From positions 15,102,145 through 15,166,144 of the forward strand of contig NC_081851.1 of NCBI RefSeq assembly GCF_963259705.1: DNA of 64,000 bases, given 5' to 3'. Source of the DNA: Myotis daubentonii (lineage: Eukaryota; Chordata; Mammalia; Chiroptera; Vespertilionidae). Position numbers and translations under genes: made by a program. Of the stretch, positions 32,084-42,795 are shown piece by piece (position 1 is the first letter of the stretch; each line of letters opens with the position of its first letter). The notes under the pieces were generated by a model that saw only the letters and a program-made list of their open reading frames with translations, was not told where the DNA came from and did not search any database.

Positions 32084-34388
32084 ACGAGTGTTAAATGAGG
32101 AGATGAATGTAACAGCCCAGCCAGCCCCTGGGCCCTGGCGTGAGTCCAGAAGGGTCACTGCTCTGATGTCACTGCTACTGATGATGACGGGGCCAGGGAG
32201 AAAGAAGAGCCAGGGATCCAATTCATTTGTTCAAGTTTTCTCCAAAGTTAGATGGTCTGTCGTCTGAAGCACCTGTGATTCAGAAACCAGGCGATCTGCA
32301 ATGGGATGTGCAGTGGGATGGCCGAGGGAGTCAGTCCCCGGGGCTGTGCCCGAAGGCTCCCGAGCTTGCGCCCGGAGGCCAGCCGCCTGCACTTTGATGA
32401 GTGCATCTGTTTACTTCCTGTAGGTTTCACCTGACACCCCGCACATTCATCAGCCTGAAGAGAGCGGGTGCCAGTGACCAGCCCTGGTGGAGGAGTGTGA
32501 ACAGGCTTGGGGTCTGGCCCTCTGTCACACCCTGCCCCTCGGCCGCGTGTCTCACCCTGTTCCACTCCATAGAGGTGTGTCCACGCCCTGTTCTCTCCAA
32601 TACTTTCGAATGAGATGCCTATTGTGTGTGGATTTCTCTCAAGAGCTTAAATAGCTTGGTCAAGTCTTAGAATAAGTTGAGCTTCTTAACTAATGTCTCC
32701 TCAAGTTTGCAACCTTCGGCAATGAACTAAACCACAGGCAGCCGGTGGCCTGTTAACATTTCAGTGGAAGAAGCACCTAATGAAAGGATAGTGCTCGACC
32801 CGCAGGGCCTCCCCGTTCAATGACCGGTTTCACTGGGAACGCTCACGGGTCCCCAGGCCCCACTTGCTGTCACTCGCCAGCATCCCACAGACCAGCAGCC
32901 ATGCTTCCTGTCCGTTCCGGTTATGCGTGCTTAAACCACTTGATTTTCTGTCTCTTAGAGGCAGCCATCACCAGTTTGCTCTTTTCTATTCAGGCATCTC
33001 TTCCAAGGAGGGTTGGGAAAGCAGCCAGCGGGGATATTTGAGGGGAAACGATAGACAGTTTGGTGATAGGCAGTGAGAAATCAGACCATTTAAACACAGG
33101 CCCCAGGGACCTGACCCGTGAACTCTGAGTAGCTCTCACATGTGAGCTGGTGGGAAGCGGAGGGAGGAGGACTGCCCTCCGCACGTGAACACGGCCGTCC
33201 TCACTGAATGTGACCTTCCAGCAGGCCCACGCCTGAACTTCAGGACAGAGTGTGGGTTAGTTAACAGTGCATATTTAATAGGCCCCTGTCCTCAAAGCAT
33301 ACATGGCAGAGAGAAGGCCCAGCCAAGCCTTGGCCCGCACACATGAACGTGCATTATTTGTGGTCCCAAATGCTTTTTGAAAACCTGGCGTTCCACATCT
33401 CAATGGAACTCATTTCCTCGGAACCAGGCAGCTTTCTGGCGGCGCCCCTGAGTAGGAAGTGCGAGGGCCTCTGTGCCGGGCTGAGGCACAGGCGGGAAAC
33501 TCACCCGTGGGATCCAGCCGCCACCTTGTCATCAGGGAGTCCGGCCCCAGGTGGAGGCTGCATAGTGTGTTTCAGACACAGGCCCAGCCAGGTCTCAGCT
33601 GACCACCAGGCGGGTCAGGCCTGGCCTCCACGCTGCCCAGCGGATGCCCAGGATGAGAGAGGACCCAGCCTGTTGCCCCATGCGAACTGCAGATTTATGC
33701 GCACGATTATAAAGCACTGAACCTGGGGCAATCTAGTACATCAGCGTGAGTACAGGGCGAATACGGAGAAAGTGTAAGCTGTTTGGGACCAAGTGACCTT
33801 CACCGCGTCACGTGGTGCAGACACACAGCTGTGTCAGGGGATGAGCCCCTCTCTGTTCTCCAAGCCATTCTGAGTGCAGAGCAGAGGAGGGAAGGCGAGA
33901 ACTCCCTCCTGAGTGTTCTCCCCATGCGGTGAGCGCAGTGGCTGAGGGAACTGGGGCATCACAGCCGCCTTCTGAAATGCCTCCGCTCCCATGGACACCT
34001 CTTCCTCCCCCCTTCATGCAGCCCCCAGCCCCGTGTTATCTCCGTCCTACTCTCTGTACCCCTCTTTCTCTCACCTTTTCTATCTACACGTTAGATGCTG
34101 ACACGCTGGGCTGGCACAGATACCCAGGGCATTGGCCAATGCACCGGGCATTTCTCCCCAGGAAAAGGACTGTGAACAGGCGAGAGCAGACCTCATGGGA
34201 GCAGGCAGGTCCTCCTCAGGGGACTGACTCTCAGGCCCGAGGAAAGGGCTCAGCGAACATGCCAATAATTTGGTGTGACTTATCAGTGGCCTGTGACTTG
34301 TAAGACCAGGCAGCACAGAATCCAAAAATGCACAAATAGAAGCGGCGACCCCACTGCCAAGCCCACTAGATGGTTCCAAAGTCTAACG
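32084..34388. other. No recognisable gene or repeat
   Basis: About 2.3 kb of mixed sequence. The frame 33343-33720 (125 aa) has no recognisable domain. This is the longest stretch here without mobile-element signatures, so it may be ordinary unique host DNA. Confidence 0.45.
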
Positions 34389-36045
34389 CCATGTGCTGAT
34401 GGGACAGAGGAGGGAGGGGATAGAGGCTGATGGGACAGTGGAGGGAGGGGACAGAGGCTGAGGGGACAGAGAAGGGAGGAGACAGAGGCTGACCAGGACA
34501 TAGAAGGGAGGAGAGAGAGGCTGATAGGACAGTGGAGTGAGGAGACAGAAGCTGGTGGGATAGAAGAGGGAGGGGACAGAAGCTGATGGGATAGAGGAGG
34601 GAGTGGACAGAGGCTGAGGGGACAGAGGAGGGAGGGGAGAGGGGCTGATGGGACAGAGAAGGGAGGGGACAGAGGCTGATGGGAAAGAGGATGGATGGGA
34701 CAGACGGTGATGGGACAGAGGAGTGAGGAGACAGAGGCTGATGGGACAGAGGCTGAAGGGACAGAAGAAGGAGGTAACAGATGCTGATGCAATAGAGTAG
34801 GGAGGAGACAGACGTGGGAGGGACACAGGAGGGAGGGGACAGAGGCTGATTGGACAGAGGAGCAAGGGGGCAGAGAAGGGAGGGGACAGGGAATGATGAC
34901 ACAGCGCAGGGAGGGGACAGAGGCTGGTGGGACAGAGGAGGAGGGAGGGGACAGAGGCTGATGGGACAGAGGAGGAGGGAGGGGACAGAGTATGAGGGGA
35001 CAGAGGAGGGAGGAGACAGAGGCTGATGGGAAAGACGAGGGAGTGGACAGTGGAGGGAGGGGACAGAGGCTGATGGGAAAGAGGGGAAAGGAGACATGCT
35101 GATGGGACAGAGGAGGGAGGGGATTGTGGGGGATGGAACAGAAGAGGGAGGGGACATAGGCTGATGGGACAGAGGAGGGAGTGGAGAGTGGCTGATGGGA
35201 CAAAGGAGGAAGGGGACAGAGGCTGATGGGTTTGAGGCTGCTGGCACAGAGCAGAGAGGGGACAGAGGCTCATGGGACAGAGAAAGGTGTGTACAGAGGC
35301 TGATGAAACAGAGGCTGATGGGAAAGATGCTGATGGGACAGAGGTGAGAGGGGGCAGAGGCTGATGGGACTGAGGGTGATTGGACAGAGGAGGGAGGTAA
35401 CAGAGGCTGATGGATAGAGGAGGTAGGAGAAAGAGGCTGAATGGACAGAGGCTGATGGGACAGAGGAGGGAGGTGACAGACGCTGAAGGGTCAGCGAAGG
35501 GAGGCGACAGAGGCTGATGGGTCAGAGGAGGGAGGAGAAAAGGCTGATGGGACAGAGGAGGGAGGAGACAGAGCCTGATGGCACAGAGGACGAGGGAGAG
35601 TACAGGAGCTAATGGGACACAGGCGGAGGAAGGGACAGAGGCTGATGGGACAGAGGAGTGAGGTGACAGAGGCTGATGGGACAGAGGACAAGGGAGAGTA
35701 CAGTAGCTGATGGGACAAAGGAGGAGGATGGGATGGAGGCTTATGAGACAGAGAAGGGAGGGGACAATGGCTGATGGGAAAGAGGAGGTAGATGACTGAG
35801 GCTGATGGGACAAAGGAGGGAGGAGACAGAGGCTGAAGGGTCAGAGGAGGGAGGGGACAGAGCCTGTTGGGACAGAGGCTGATGAAACAGAGGCAGATGG
35901 GACAGAGGTGAGAGGGGACAGAGGCTGATGGGACTGAGGATTGAGGAAACAGAGGAGGGAGTGGACAGAGGAGGGAGGTGACAGAGGCTGATGGGACAGA
36001 GTTGAGAGGGGCAGAGGCTGATGGGACAGAGGCGGAAGGAGGGGA

Positions 36046-36412
36046 TGTACTGGGCTGCATATCGGGGCGCGCTGTACTGTCTGTTCCTGGACAGACAGGA
36101 AGGTACTGACATCAGGTCAGGCATTGAGATATGGTCTCATGGTCCCTCCTCAATAGACTGTGCTCTCTGTTCCCGGAAAACATAGATAGGAAGATGATAA
36201 TGCTATACTGTGTTGGGAACAAATTGCGTAAACAAGACCTTGTAACTTTGTAGCTTTTGCAAATAAATAGGCTGTAATGCTTGCAGTCATGGCTGCAGTT
36301 CTGCCTTTGCTTCAGTAGGGTGCTGGGATTGCAGACATCTGGCCAGCTTAATAAAGGTTCCTAAATATAAATTTTGAGTCTGTGGTCTATCTCGCTGAGT
36401 CAACCCATAACA
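36046..36412 (+). mobile_element. LTR copy 1 in the minisatellite
   Basis: 367 bp, TG..CA ends (TGTACTGGGCTGC to CCCATAACA), two AATAAA signals (36262-36267 and 36350-36355), the second followed by U5-like sequence. GGGGA lies on both sides (36041-36045 and 36413-36417), but this motif is common in the array. I infer a solo LTR from these features; no internal retroviral sequence is present. Confidence 0.75.
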
Positions 36413-37094
36413 GGGGACAGAGGCTGATGGGACAGAGGAGGTAGGGGACAGAGGCTGATGGGACAGGGTTGGAGAGAGGGGACAGAAGCTGAAGGGACAG
36501 AGGAGGAGGGAGGGGACAGAGGCTGATGGGACAGAGGCTGATGGGACAGGGGAGAGAATGGAAAGAGGCTGATGGGACTGAGGCCAATGGGACAGAGGAG
36601 GGAGGGGACAGAGGCTGAATGGACAGCGGCTGATGGGACAGAGGAGGGACGGGAAAAGGCTGATGGGACAGAGGAGGGAGGAGACAGAGCCTGATGGCAC
36701 AGAGGACGAGGGAGAGTACAGTAGCTGATGGGACAGAGGAGGAGGATGGGATGGAGGCTTATGGGACAGAGAAGGGAGGGGACAATGGCTGATGGGAAAG
36801 AGGAGGGAGATTAATGAGGATTATGGGACAAAGGAGGGAGGAGACAGAGGCTGAAGGGTCAGAGGAGGGAGGGGACATAGGCTGATGGGACAGAGGCTGA
36901 TGAAACAGAAGCAGATGGGACAGAGGTGAGAGGGGACAGAGGCTGATGGGACTGAGGATTGAGGAAACAGAGGAGGGAGTGGACAGAGGAGGGAGGGGAC
37001 AGAGGCTGAAAGGACAGAGGAGGGAGAGGATAGAGGCTGATGGGACAGAGTTGAGAGGGGCAGAGGCTGATGGGACAGAGGCGGAAGGAGGGGA

Positions 37095-37461
37095 TGTACT
37101 GGGCTGCATATCGGGGCGCGCTGTACTGTCTGTTCCTGGACAGACAGGAAGGTACTGACATCAGGTCAGGCATTGAGATATGGTCTCATGGTCCATCCTC
37201 AATATACTGTGCTCTCTGTTCCCGGAAATCATAGATAGGAAGGTGATAATGCTATACTGTGTCGGGAACAAATTGCGTAAACAAGACCTTGTAACTTTGT
37301 AGCTTTTGCAAATAAATAGGCTGTAATGCTTGCAGTCATGGCTGCAGTTCTGCCTTTGCTTCGGCAGGGTGCTGGGATTGCAGACATCTGGCCAGCTTAA
37401 TAAAGGTTCCTAAATATAAATTTTGAGTCTGTGGTCTATCTCGCTGAGTCAACCCATAACA
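37095..37461 (+). mobile_element. LTR copy 2 in the minisatellite
   Basis: 367 bp, nearly identical to copy 1 (differences include ccatcctcaatatactg and ggaaatcatag). Same left flank (gacagaggcggaaggagggga) and same right flank (ggggacagaggctgatggga, then a gggttggagag variant unit), so it arose by segment duplication, not by separate insertion. Confidence 0.78.
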
Positions 37462-38722
37462 GGGGACAGAGGCTGATGGGACAGAGGAGGTACGAGACAG
37501 AGGCTGATGGGACAGGGTTGGAGAGCGGGGACAGAAGCTGAAGGGACAGAGGAGGACGGAGGGGACAGAGGCTGATGGGACAGAGAAGGGAGGGGACAGA
37601 GGCCGATGGGACAGAGGAGGGGAGGGACAGAGGCTGATGGGACTGAGGCCGATGGGACAGAGGAGGGAGGGGACAAAGGCTGATGGGACAGAGGATAGAG
37701 GGGACAGAGGCTGATGGGACTGAGGCCGATGGGACGGAGGAGGGAGGGGACAGAGGCTGAATGGACAGAGGCTGATGGGACAGAGGAGGGAGCGGGCAGA
37801 GGAGGGAGTGGATAGAGGCCTATGGGACCGAGGAGGGAGGAGACAGAATCTGATGGGACAGAGGAGGGAGGGGACAGAGGCTGATGGGACAGAGGATGGA
37901 GGGTACAGAGGCTGATGGGACAGACGCTGATGGGACAGAGGAGGGAGGGGACAGAGGCTGATGGGACAGAGGCTGATGGGACAGAGGATGGAGGGGACAT
38001 AGGCTGATGGGACAGGGTTGGAGAGAGGGGACAGAAGCTGACTGGACAGAGGAGGAGGGAGGTGACAGAGGCTGATGGGACAGAGGCTGATGGGACAGAG
38101 GAGAGAATGGAAAGAGGATGATGGGACTGAGGCCAATGGGACAGAGGAGGGAGGGGACAGAGGCTGAATGGACAGAGGCTGATGGGACAGAGGAGGGAGA
38201 GGGCAGAGGAGGGAGCGGAGAGAGGCCTTTGGGACTGAGGAGGGAGGAGCCAGAAGCTGATGGGACAGAGGAGGGAGGAGACAGAGGCTGATGGGATAGA
38301 GGAGGAGGTAGGGGATAGAGGCTGATGGGACAGAGGAGGGAGTGAACAGAGTATGATGGGACAGAGGAAGGGAGTGTACAGAGGCTGATGGGACAGAGGA
38401 GGAAGTGGACAGAGGCTGATGGGACAGAGGAGGGATGGGACAGAGGCTGATGGGTCAGAGGCTGATGAAACAGAGGCAGATGGGAAAGAGGTGAGAGGGG
38501 ACAGAGGCTGATGGGACTGAGGATTGAGGAAACAGAGGAGGGAGAGGACAGAGGAGGGAGGGGACAGAGGTTGATGGGACAGAGGAGGGATTAGATAGGG
38601 GCTGATGGGAAGAGGATTGAGGAAACAGAGGAGGGAGTGGAGAGAGGAGGGAGGGGACAGAGGCTGATGGGACAGAGGAGGGAGAGGATAGAGGCTGATG
38701 GGACAGAGGCGGAAGGAGGGGA

Positions 38723-39089
38723 TGTACTGGGCTGCATATCGGGGCGAGCTGTACTGTCTGTTCCTGGACAGACAGGAAGGTACTGACATCAGGTCAGGCA
38801 TTGAGATATGGTCTCATGGTCCCTCCTCAATATACTGTTCTCTCTGTTCCCGGAAAACATAGATAGGAAGGTGATAATGCTATACTGTGTCCGGAACAAA
38901 TTGCGTAAACAAGGCCTTGTAACTTTGTAGCTTTTGCAAATAAATAGGCTGTAATGCTTGCAGTCATGGCTGCAGTTCTGCCTTTGCTTCGGCAGGGTGC
39001 TGGGACTGCAGACATCTGGCCAGCTTAATAAAGGTTCCTAAATATAAATTTTGAGTCTGTGGTCTATCTTGCTGAGTCAACCCATAACA
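38723..39089 (+). mobile_element. LTR copy 3 in the minisatellite
   Basis: 367 bp with the same termini and flanks as copies 1 and 2. Private changes include actgtgtccggaac and tctatcttgctg. Confidence 0.78.
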
Positions 39090-40979
39090 GGGGACAGAGG
39101 CTGATGGGACAGAGGAGGTAGGGGACAGAGGCTGATGGGACAGGGTTGGAGAGCGGGGATAGAAGCTGATGGGACAGAGGAGGACGGAGGGGACAGAGGC
39201 TGATGGGACAGAGAAGGGAGTGGACAGAGGCTGATGGGACAGAGGCTGATGGGATAGATGAGAGAATGGAAAGAGGATGATGGGACTGAGGCCAATGGGA
39301 CAGAGGAGGGAGGGGACAGAGGCTGAATGGACAGAGGCTGATGGGACAGAGGAGGGAGAGGACAGACGAGGGAGGGGATAGAGGCCTATGGGACGAGGAG
39401 GGAGGAGACAGAGGCTGATGGGACAGAGGAGGGAGGAGACAGAGGCTTATGGGATAGAGGAGGAGGTAGGGGATATAGGCTGATGGGACAGAGGAGGGAG
39501 TGAACAGAGTACGATGGGACAGAGGAAGGGAGTGTACAGAGGCTGATGGGACAGAGGAGGGACTGGACAGAGGCTGATGGGACAGAGGAGGAAGAAGGGG
39601 ATAGAGGCTGATGGAACATAGGATGAGGGAGGGACAGAGGACGAAGAGACAGAGGATGGAGGGGACAGTGGCTGATGGGATAGGATGAAGGAGGGAAAGA
39701 GGATGTAGAGACAGAGGATCATGGGGACAGTGGCTGATGGGACAGAAAAGGGAGGGTACAGAGGCTGATGGGAAAGAGGAGGGAGGAGACAGAGTCTGAA
39801 GGGACAGAGGAGGGAGATGTCAGAGGCTGAAGAGACTGAGGAGGGAGTGGACAGAGGCTGATGAAACAGGCTGATGGGACAGAGCAGGGAGGGTTTTGAG
39901 GCTGAGGAGACAGAGGCTGATGGAACAGGGAGGGAAGAGGACAGGGGAGGGAGGGGTTTGAGGCTGAGGGGACAGAGGCTGATGGGACAGAGGAGGAGGT
40001 AGGGGACAGAGGCTGATGGGAAAGCGGAGGTGGGGTATGGAGGCTGAATAGACAGAGGAGGGAGGGGTAGAGGCTTATGGGACAAAGAAGGGAGGGGACT
40101 GAAGCTGATGGGAGTGAGGAGGGAGGGCTTTGAGGCTGAGTGGACAGAGGCTGAAGAGACAGAGGTGGGAGGAGACATAGGCTGATGAGACTGAGATGGA
40201 AGGAGGGGACAGAGGCTGACGGGACAGAGGAGGGAGGGACAGAGGCTGATGGGACAGAAGTGGAGAGAGGGAACACAAGCTGATGGGAAAGAGGAGGAGG
40301 GAGGGGACAGAGGCTGATCAGACAGAGGAGGCAGGGGGCAGAGGCTGATAGGACAGAGGAGGAGGGAGGGACAGAGGTTGATGGGACAAAGAAGGGAGGG
40401 GACAGAAGCTGATGGGACTGAGGCTGATGGCACAGAAAAGAGGGGGGGAAAGAGGCTGATGGGACAGAGGAGGGAGGAGACAGAGACTGAAGGGACAGAG
40501 GCGAAAGGGGACAGAGGCTGATGGGACAGTGTAGGGGTGGGTTCAGAGGCTGATGGGACAAAGGAGGGAGGAGACAGAGGCTGAAGGGTCAGAGGAGGGA
40601 GGGGACAGAGGCTGATGGGACAGAGAAGCGTGGTAACAGAGGCTGATGGGACAGAGGATTGAGGAAACAGAGGAGGGAGTGGACAGAGGAGGGAGGGGGC
40701 AGAGGCTGATGGGACACAGGAGGGAATGGATAGAGGCTGATGGGATAGATGTTAGAGGGGCAGAGGCTGATGGTACTGAGGCTGATGGGACCGAGGAGCG
40801 AGGTCACAGAGGCTGATGGGACAGAGGAGGGTGGTAGCAGAGGAGAGAGGGGACAGAGGAGGGAGGGGAAAGAGGAGGGAGGGGACAGAGGCTGTTGCGA
40901 CAGAGGAGGGAGAGGTAGAGGCTGATGGGACAGAGTTGAGATGTGCAGAGGCTGATGGGACAGAGGCGGAAGGAGGGGA

Positions 40980-41346
40980 TGTACTGGGCTGCATATCGGG
41001 GCGCGCTGTACTGTCTGTTCCTGGACAGACAGGAAGGTACTGACATCAGGTCATGCCTTGAGATATGGTCTCATGGTCCCTCCTCAATATACTGTTCTCT
41101 CTGTTCCCGGAAAACATAGATAGGAAGGATATAATGCTATACTGTGTCGGGAACAAATTGCGTAAACAAGGCTTTGTAACTTTGTAGTTTTTGCAAATAA
41201 ATAGGCTGTAATGCTTGCAGTCATTGCTGCAGTTTTGCCTTTGCTTCGGCAGGGTGCTGGGACTGCAGACAGCTGGCCAGCTTAATAAAGGTTCCTAAAT
41301 TTAAATTCTGAGTCGGTGGTGTATCTCGCTGAACCAACCCACAACA
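40980..41346 (+). mobile_element. LTR copy 4, at the array's right edge
   Basis: 367 bp, the most diverged copy (aatttaaattctgagtcgg, gaaccaacccacaaca at its end). Its left flank is the usual ggcggaaggagggga, but its right flank is unrelated sequence (ttatgtgaatcaatcagg). The array therefore stops exactly at the LTR boundary. Confidence 0.78.
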
Positions 41347-42427
41347 TTATGTGAATCAATCAGGTTTATTACAAAAATAACATTTTATAAAATCTGAAAA
41401 GAGCCCTTCAATCCCGAACTCATTGAACACATGTGTGCCCCTCCATGTCCCTCCCTGGACCTGGGTCTTTGGGGTCAGGGCCTTCACAGTTTACCTTTCA
41501 GGAGCTGAGAGGGGCTGGGAGACAGACAGGAGAACAAGAACCACATTTTATTTCAGAAGATACCCAAAGCCATGGAGAACACAGGCTTGGTTATATGAAG
41601 AGGGGGTGACAGGGACTACATGGTTTCCTATTGCTGCCCTAACAAATGACTCAAACAGAGTGGCCCTCACCACAAAGTGTGTGATCCCAGGGGCTGTGGG
41701 TCAGAAGCCTGAGGCAGGTGCATCCAGCTGAGCTCCTTCCTGGTAGGTCAGAGACCCTGCTCCTGGCTCCTGGGGAACTAGAAGAGCCCTCTCCTTACAG
41801 AGCAGTTTCCTGCTGTCCCTGCCAGAGCCACTCCCAGTTCCAGGCCTCCAGAAAACCTTGGCTCCTGGTCCCTTCCTCCAGCCTCAACTTCCTGCAGCCA
41901 GCAACTCAGACTGAGCCCCTCCCACGGCATCTGTGACCCACCCTCTCACCCACATCCCACTTTCAAGAGCACATGGTTACTGAGGGCCAAGAGCTAGGAG
42001 GGGACAGGGCAGGGGAGAAGGTATCATCCATGGAGGGCGAGCTGCACCTTCTGTACATTCTGTAGAGGGTCTGGGGTTTGTTGGTGCTAAATAAATGTTC
42101 AGTCAGTGACTTAAAACAGCCACACAAGAACCCCTGGTTACATTGGCCCCCCTGGCTGACCTCAAGTGGTTGCCAGGTTACCACTATGACCTGTCTCACC
42201 ATTGTGACCTGTCAGCTCTGTGACCTGTTGCCAGCTTATACCCCACACGCCTGGGTTGAGACCCCTTCAGTGTGAGGCCCCAAGAGACTCAGGGAAGGGC
42301 TCCCCAAGATCTTGTCATATTTAACTCAGATTTGGCTGTTGAGACAGAGCTCGCCACAAGGAGAACTCAGGAAGCCACCACCAAAGGGAAAGCAAGTACC
42401 TCCAGGGCAGGGAGAGCCAGGCTGGTG
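41347..42427. other. Unassigned sequence beyond the array
   Basis: Starts with a TTTATT-containing stretch (an AATAAA on the minus strand near 41370). A ttcctattgctgccctaacaa phrase near 41622 resembles an old interspersed repeat, family not named. No gene called. Confidence 0.4.
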
Positions 42428-42483
42428 CAGGAGAGGGCAGGCAGGAGAGGACAGGCAGGAGAGGGCGGGCAGGAGAGGGCGGG
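42428..42483 (+). repeat. 14-bp tandem repeat, four copies
   Basis: Units CAGGAGAGGGCAGG, CAGGAGAGGACAGG and CAGGAGAGGGCGGG (twice), contiguous. Confidence 0.92.
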
Positions 42484-42524
42484 TGGGCAGATAAAGGGTG
42501 GGTTGGAAATGCTGTCACAGCAGG

Positions 42525-42795
42525 AAGGCTTTTAGGCACCAGAATAGGGGGATCTGATTTATATTTTTTAAAGATCACTCGGTGATTTGACATTTGAAAT
42601 GATATTTGACATGTGTGCTGAGAGCCAGGCAGGATTTGGGCAGATGAAGATGGTGAGATGTGCTTCAGGTGCAGACAGTGGACACGGCCTGGAGCAGGAC
42701 AGATGAACACTGGGGACCAGAGCACATGCCTCTCAGAGCCTGTGAGTGATGGGACAGGGCAGGGAAACAGAAGACCCTGCATGGAGGGTGCAGGG
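42525..42795 (+). repeat. Left arm of a large inverted repeat
   Basis: About 270 bp, complementary to 48725-48938 plus 49640-49701. The outermost 16 bp AAGGCTTTTAGGCACC match the complement of 49686-49701. Further shared blocks are gatctgatttatatttttta, tttgacatttgaaatgatat and the gaaacagaagaccctgcatg region. It reads directly into the CCATGG-rich repeat. Confidence 0.85.

Larger units (their letters stand above)
34389..41346 (+). repeat. Purine-rich 31-bp minisatellite array with embedded LTRs
   Basis: About 7 kb in total, of which about 5.5 kb is minisatellite. The basic unit is 31 bp, CAGAGGCTGATGGGACAGAG + GAGGGAGGGGA, with many variants and partial units. The plus strand is strongly purine-rich, so the minus strand rarely forms stop codons. 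This leaves long overlapping Ser/Pro/Leu/Cys-rich frames (up to 476 codons) that I judge non-genic. Blocks: 34389-36045, 36413-37094, 37462-38722 and 39090-40979, separated by the four LTRs. Confidence 0.95.

Noticed and set aside
34389..36045. A CRISPR-like array
   Set aside because: Units are contiguous and vary along their whole length, with no unique spacers; the genome is mammalian.
34283..40807. Very long minus-strand frames (up to 476 codons) rich in Ser, Pro, Leu and Cys
   Set aside because: They follow from a 31-bp pyrimidine-rich repeat that seldom forms stop codons. Three units equal 31 codons, so all frames stay open. No start context, domain or frame preference.
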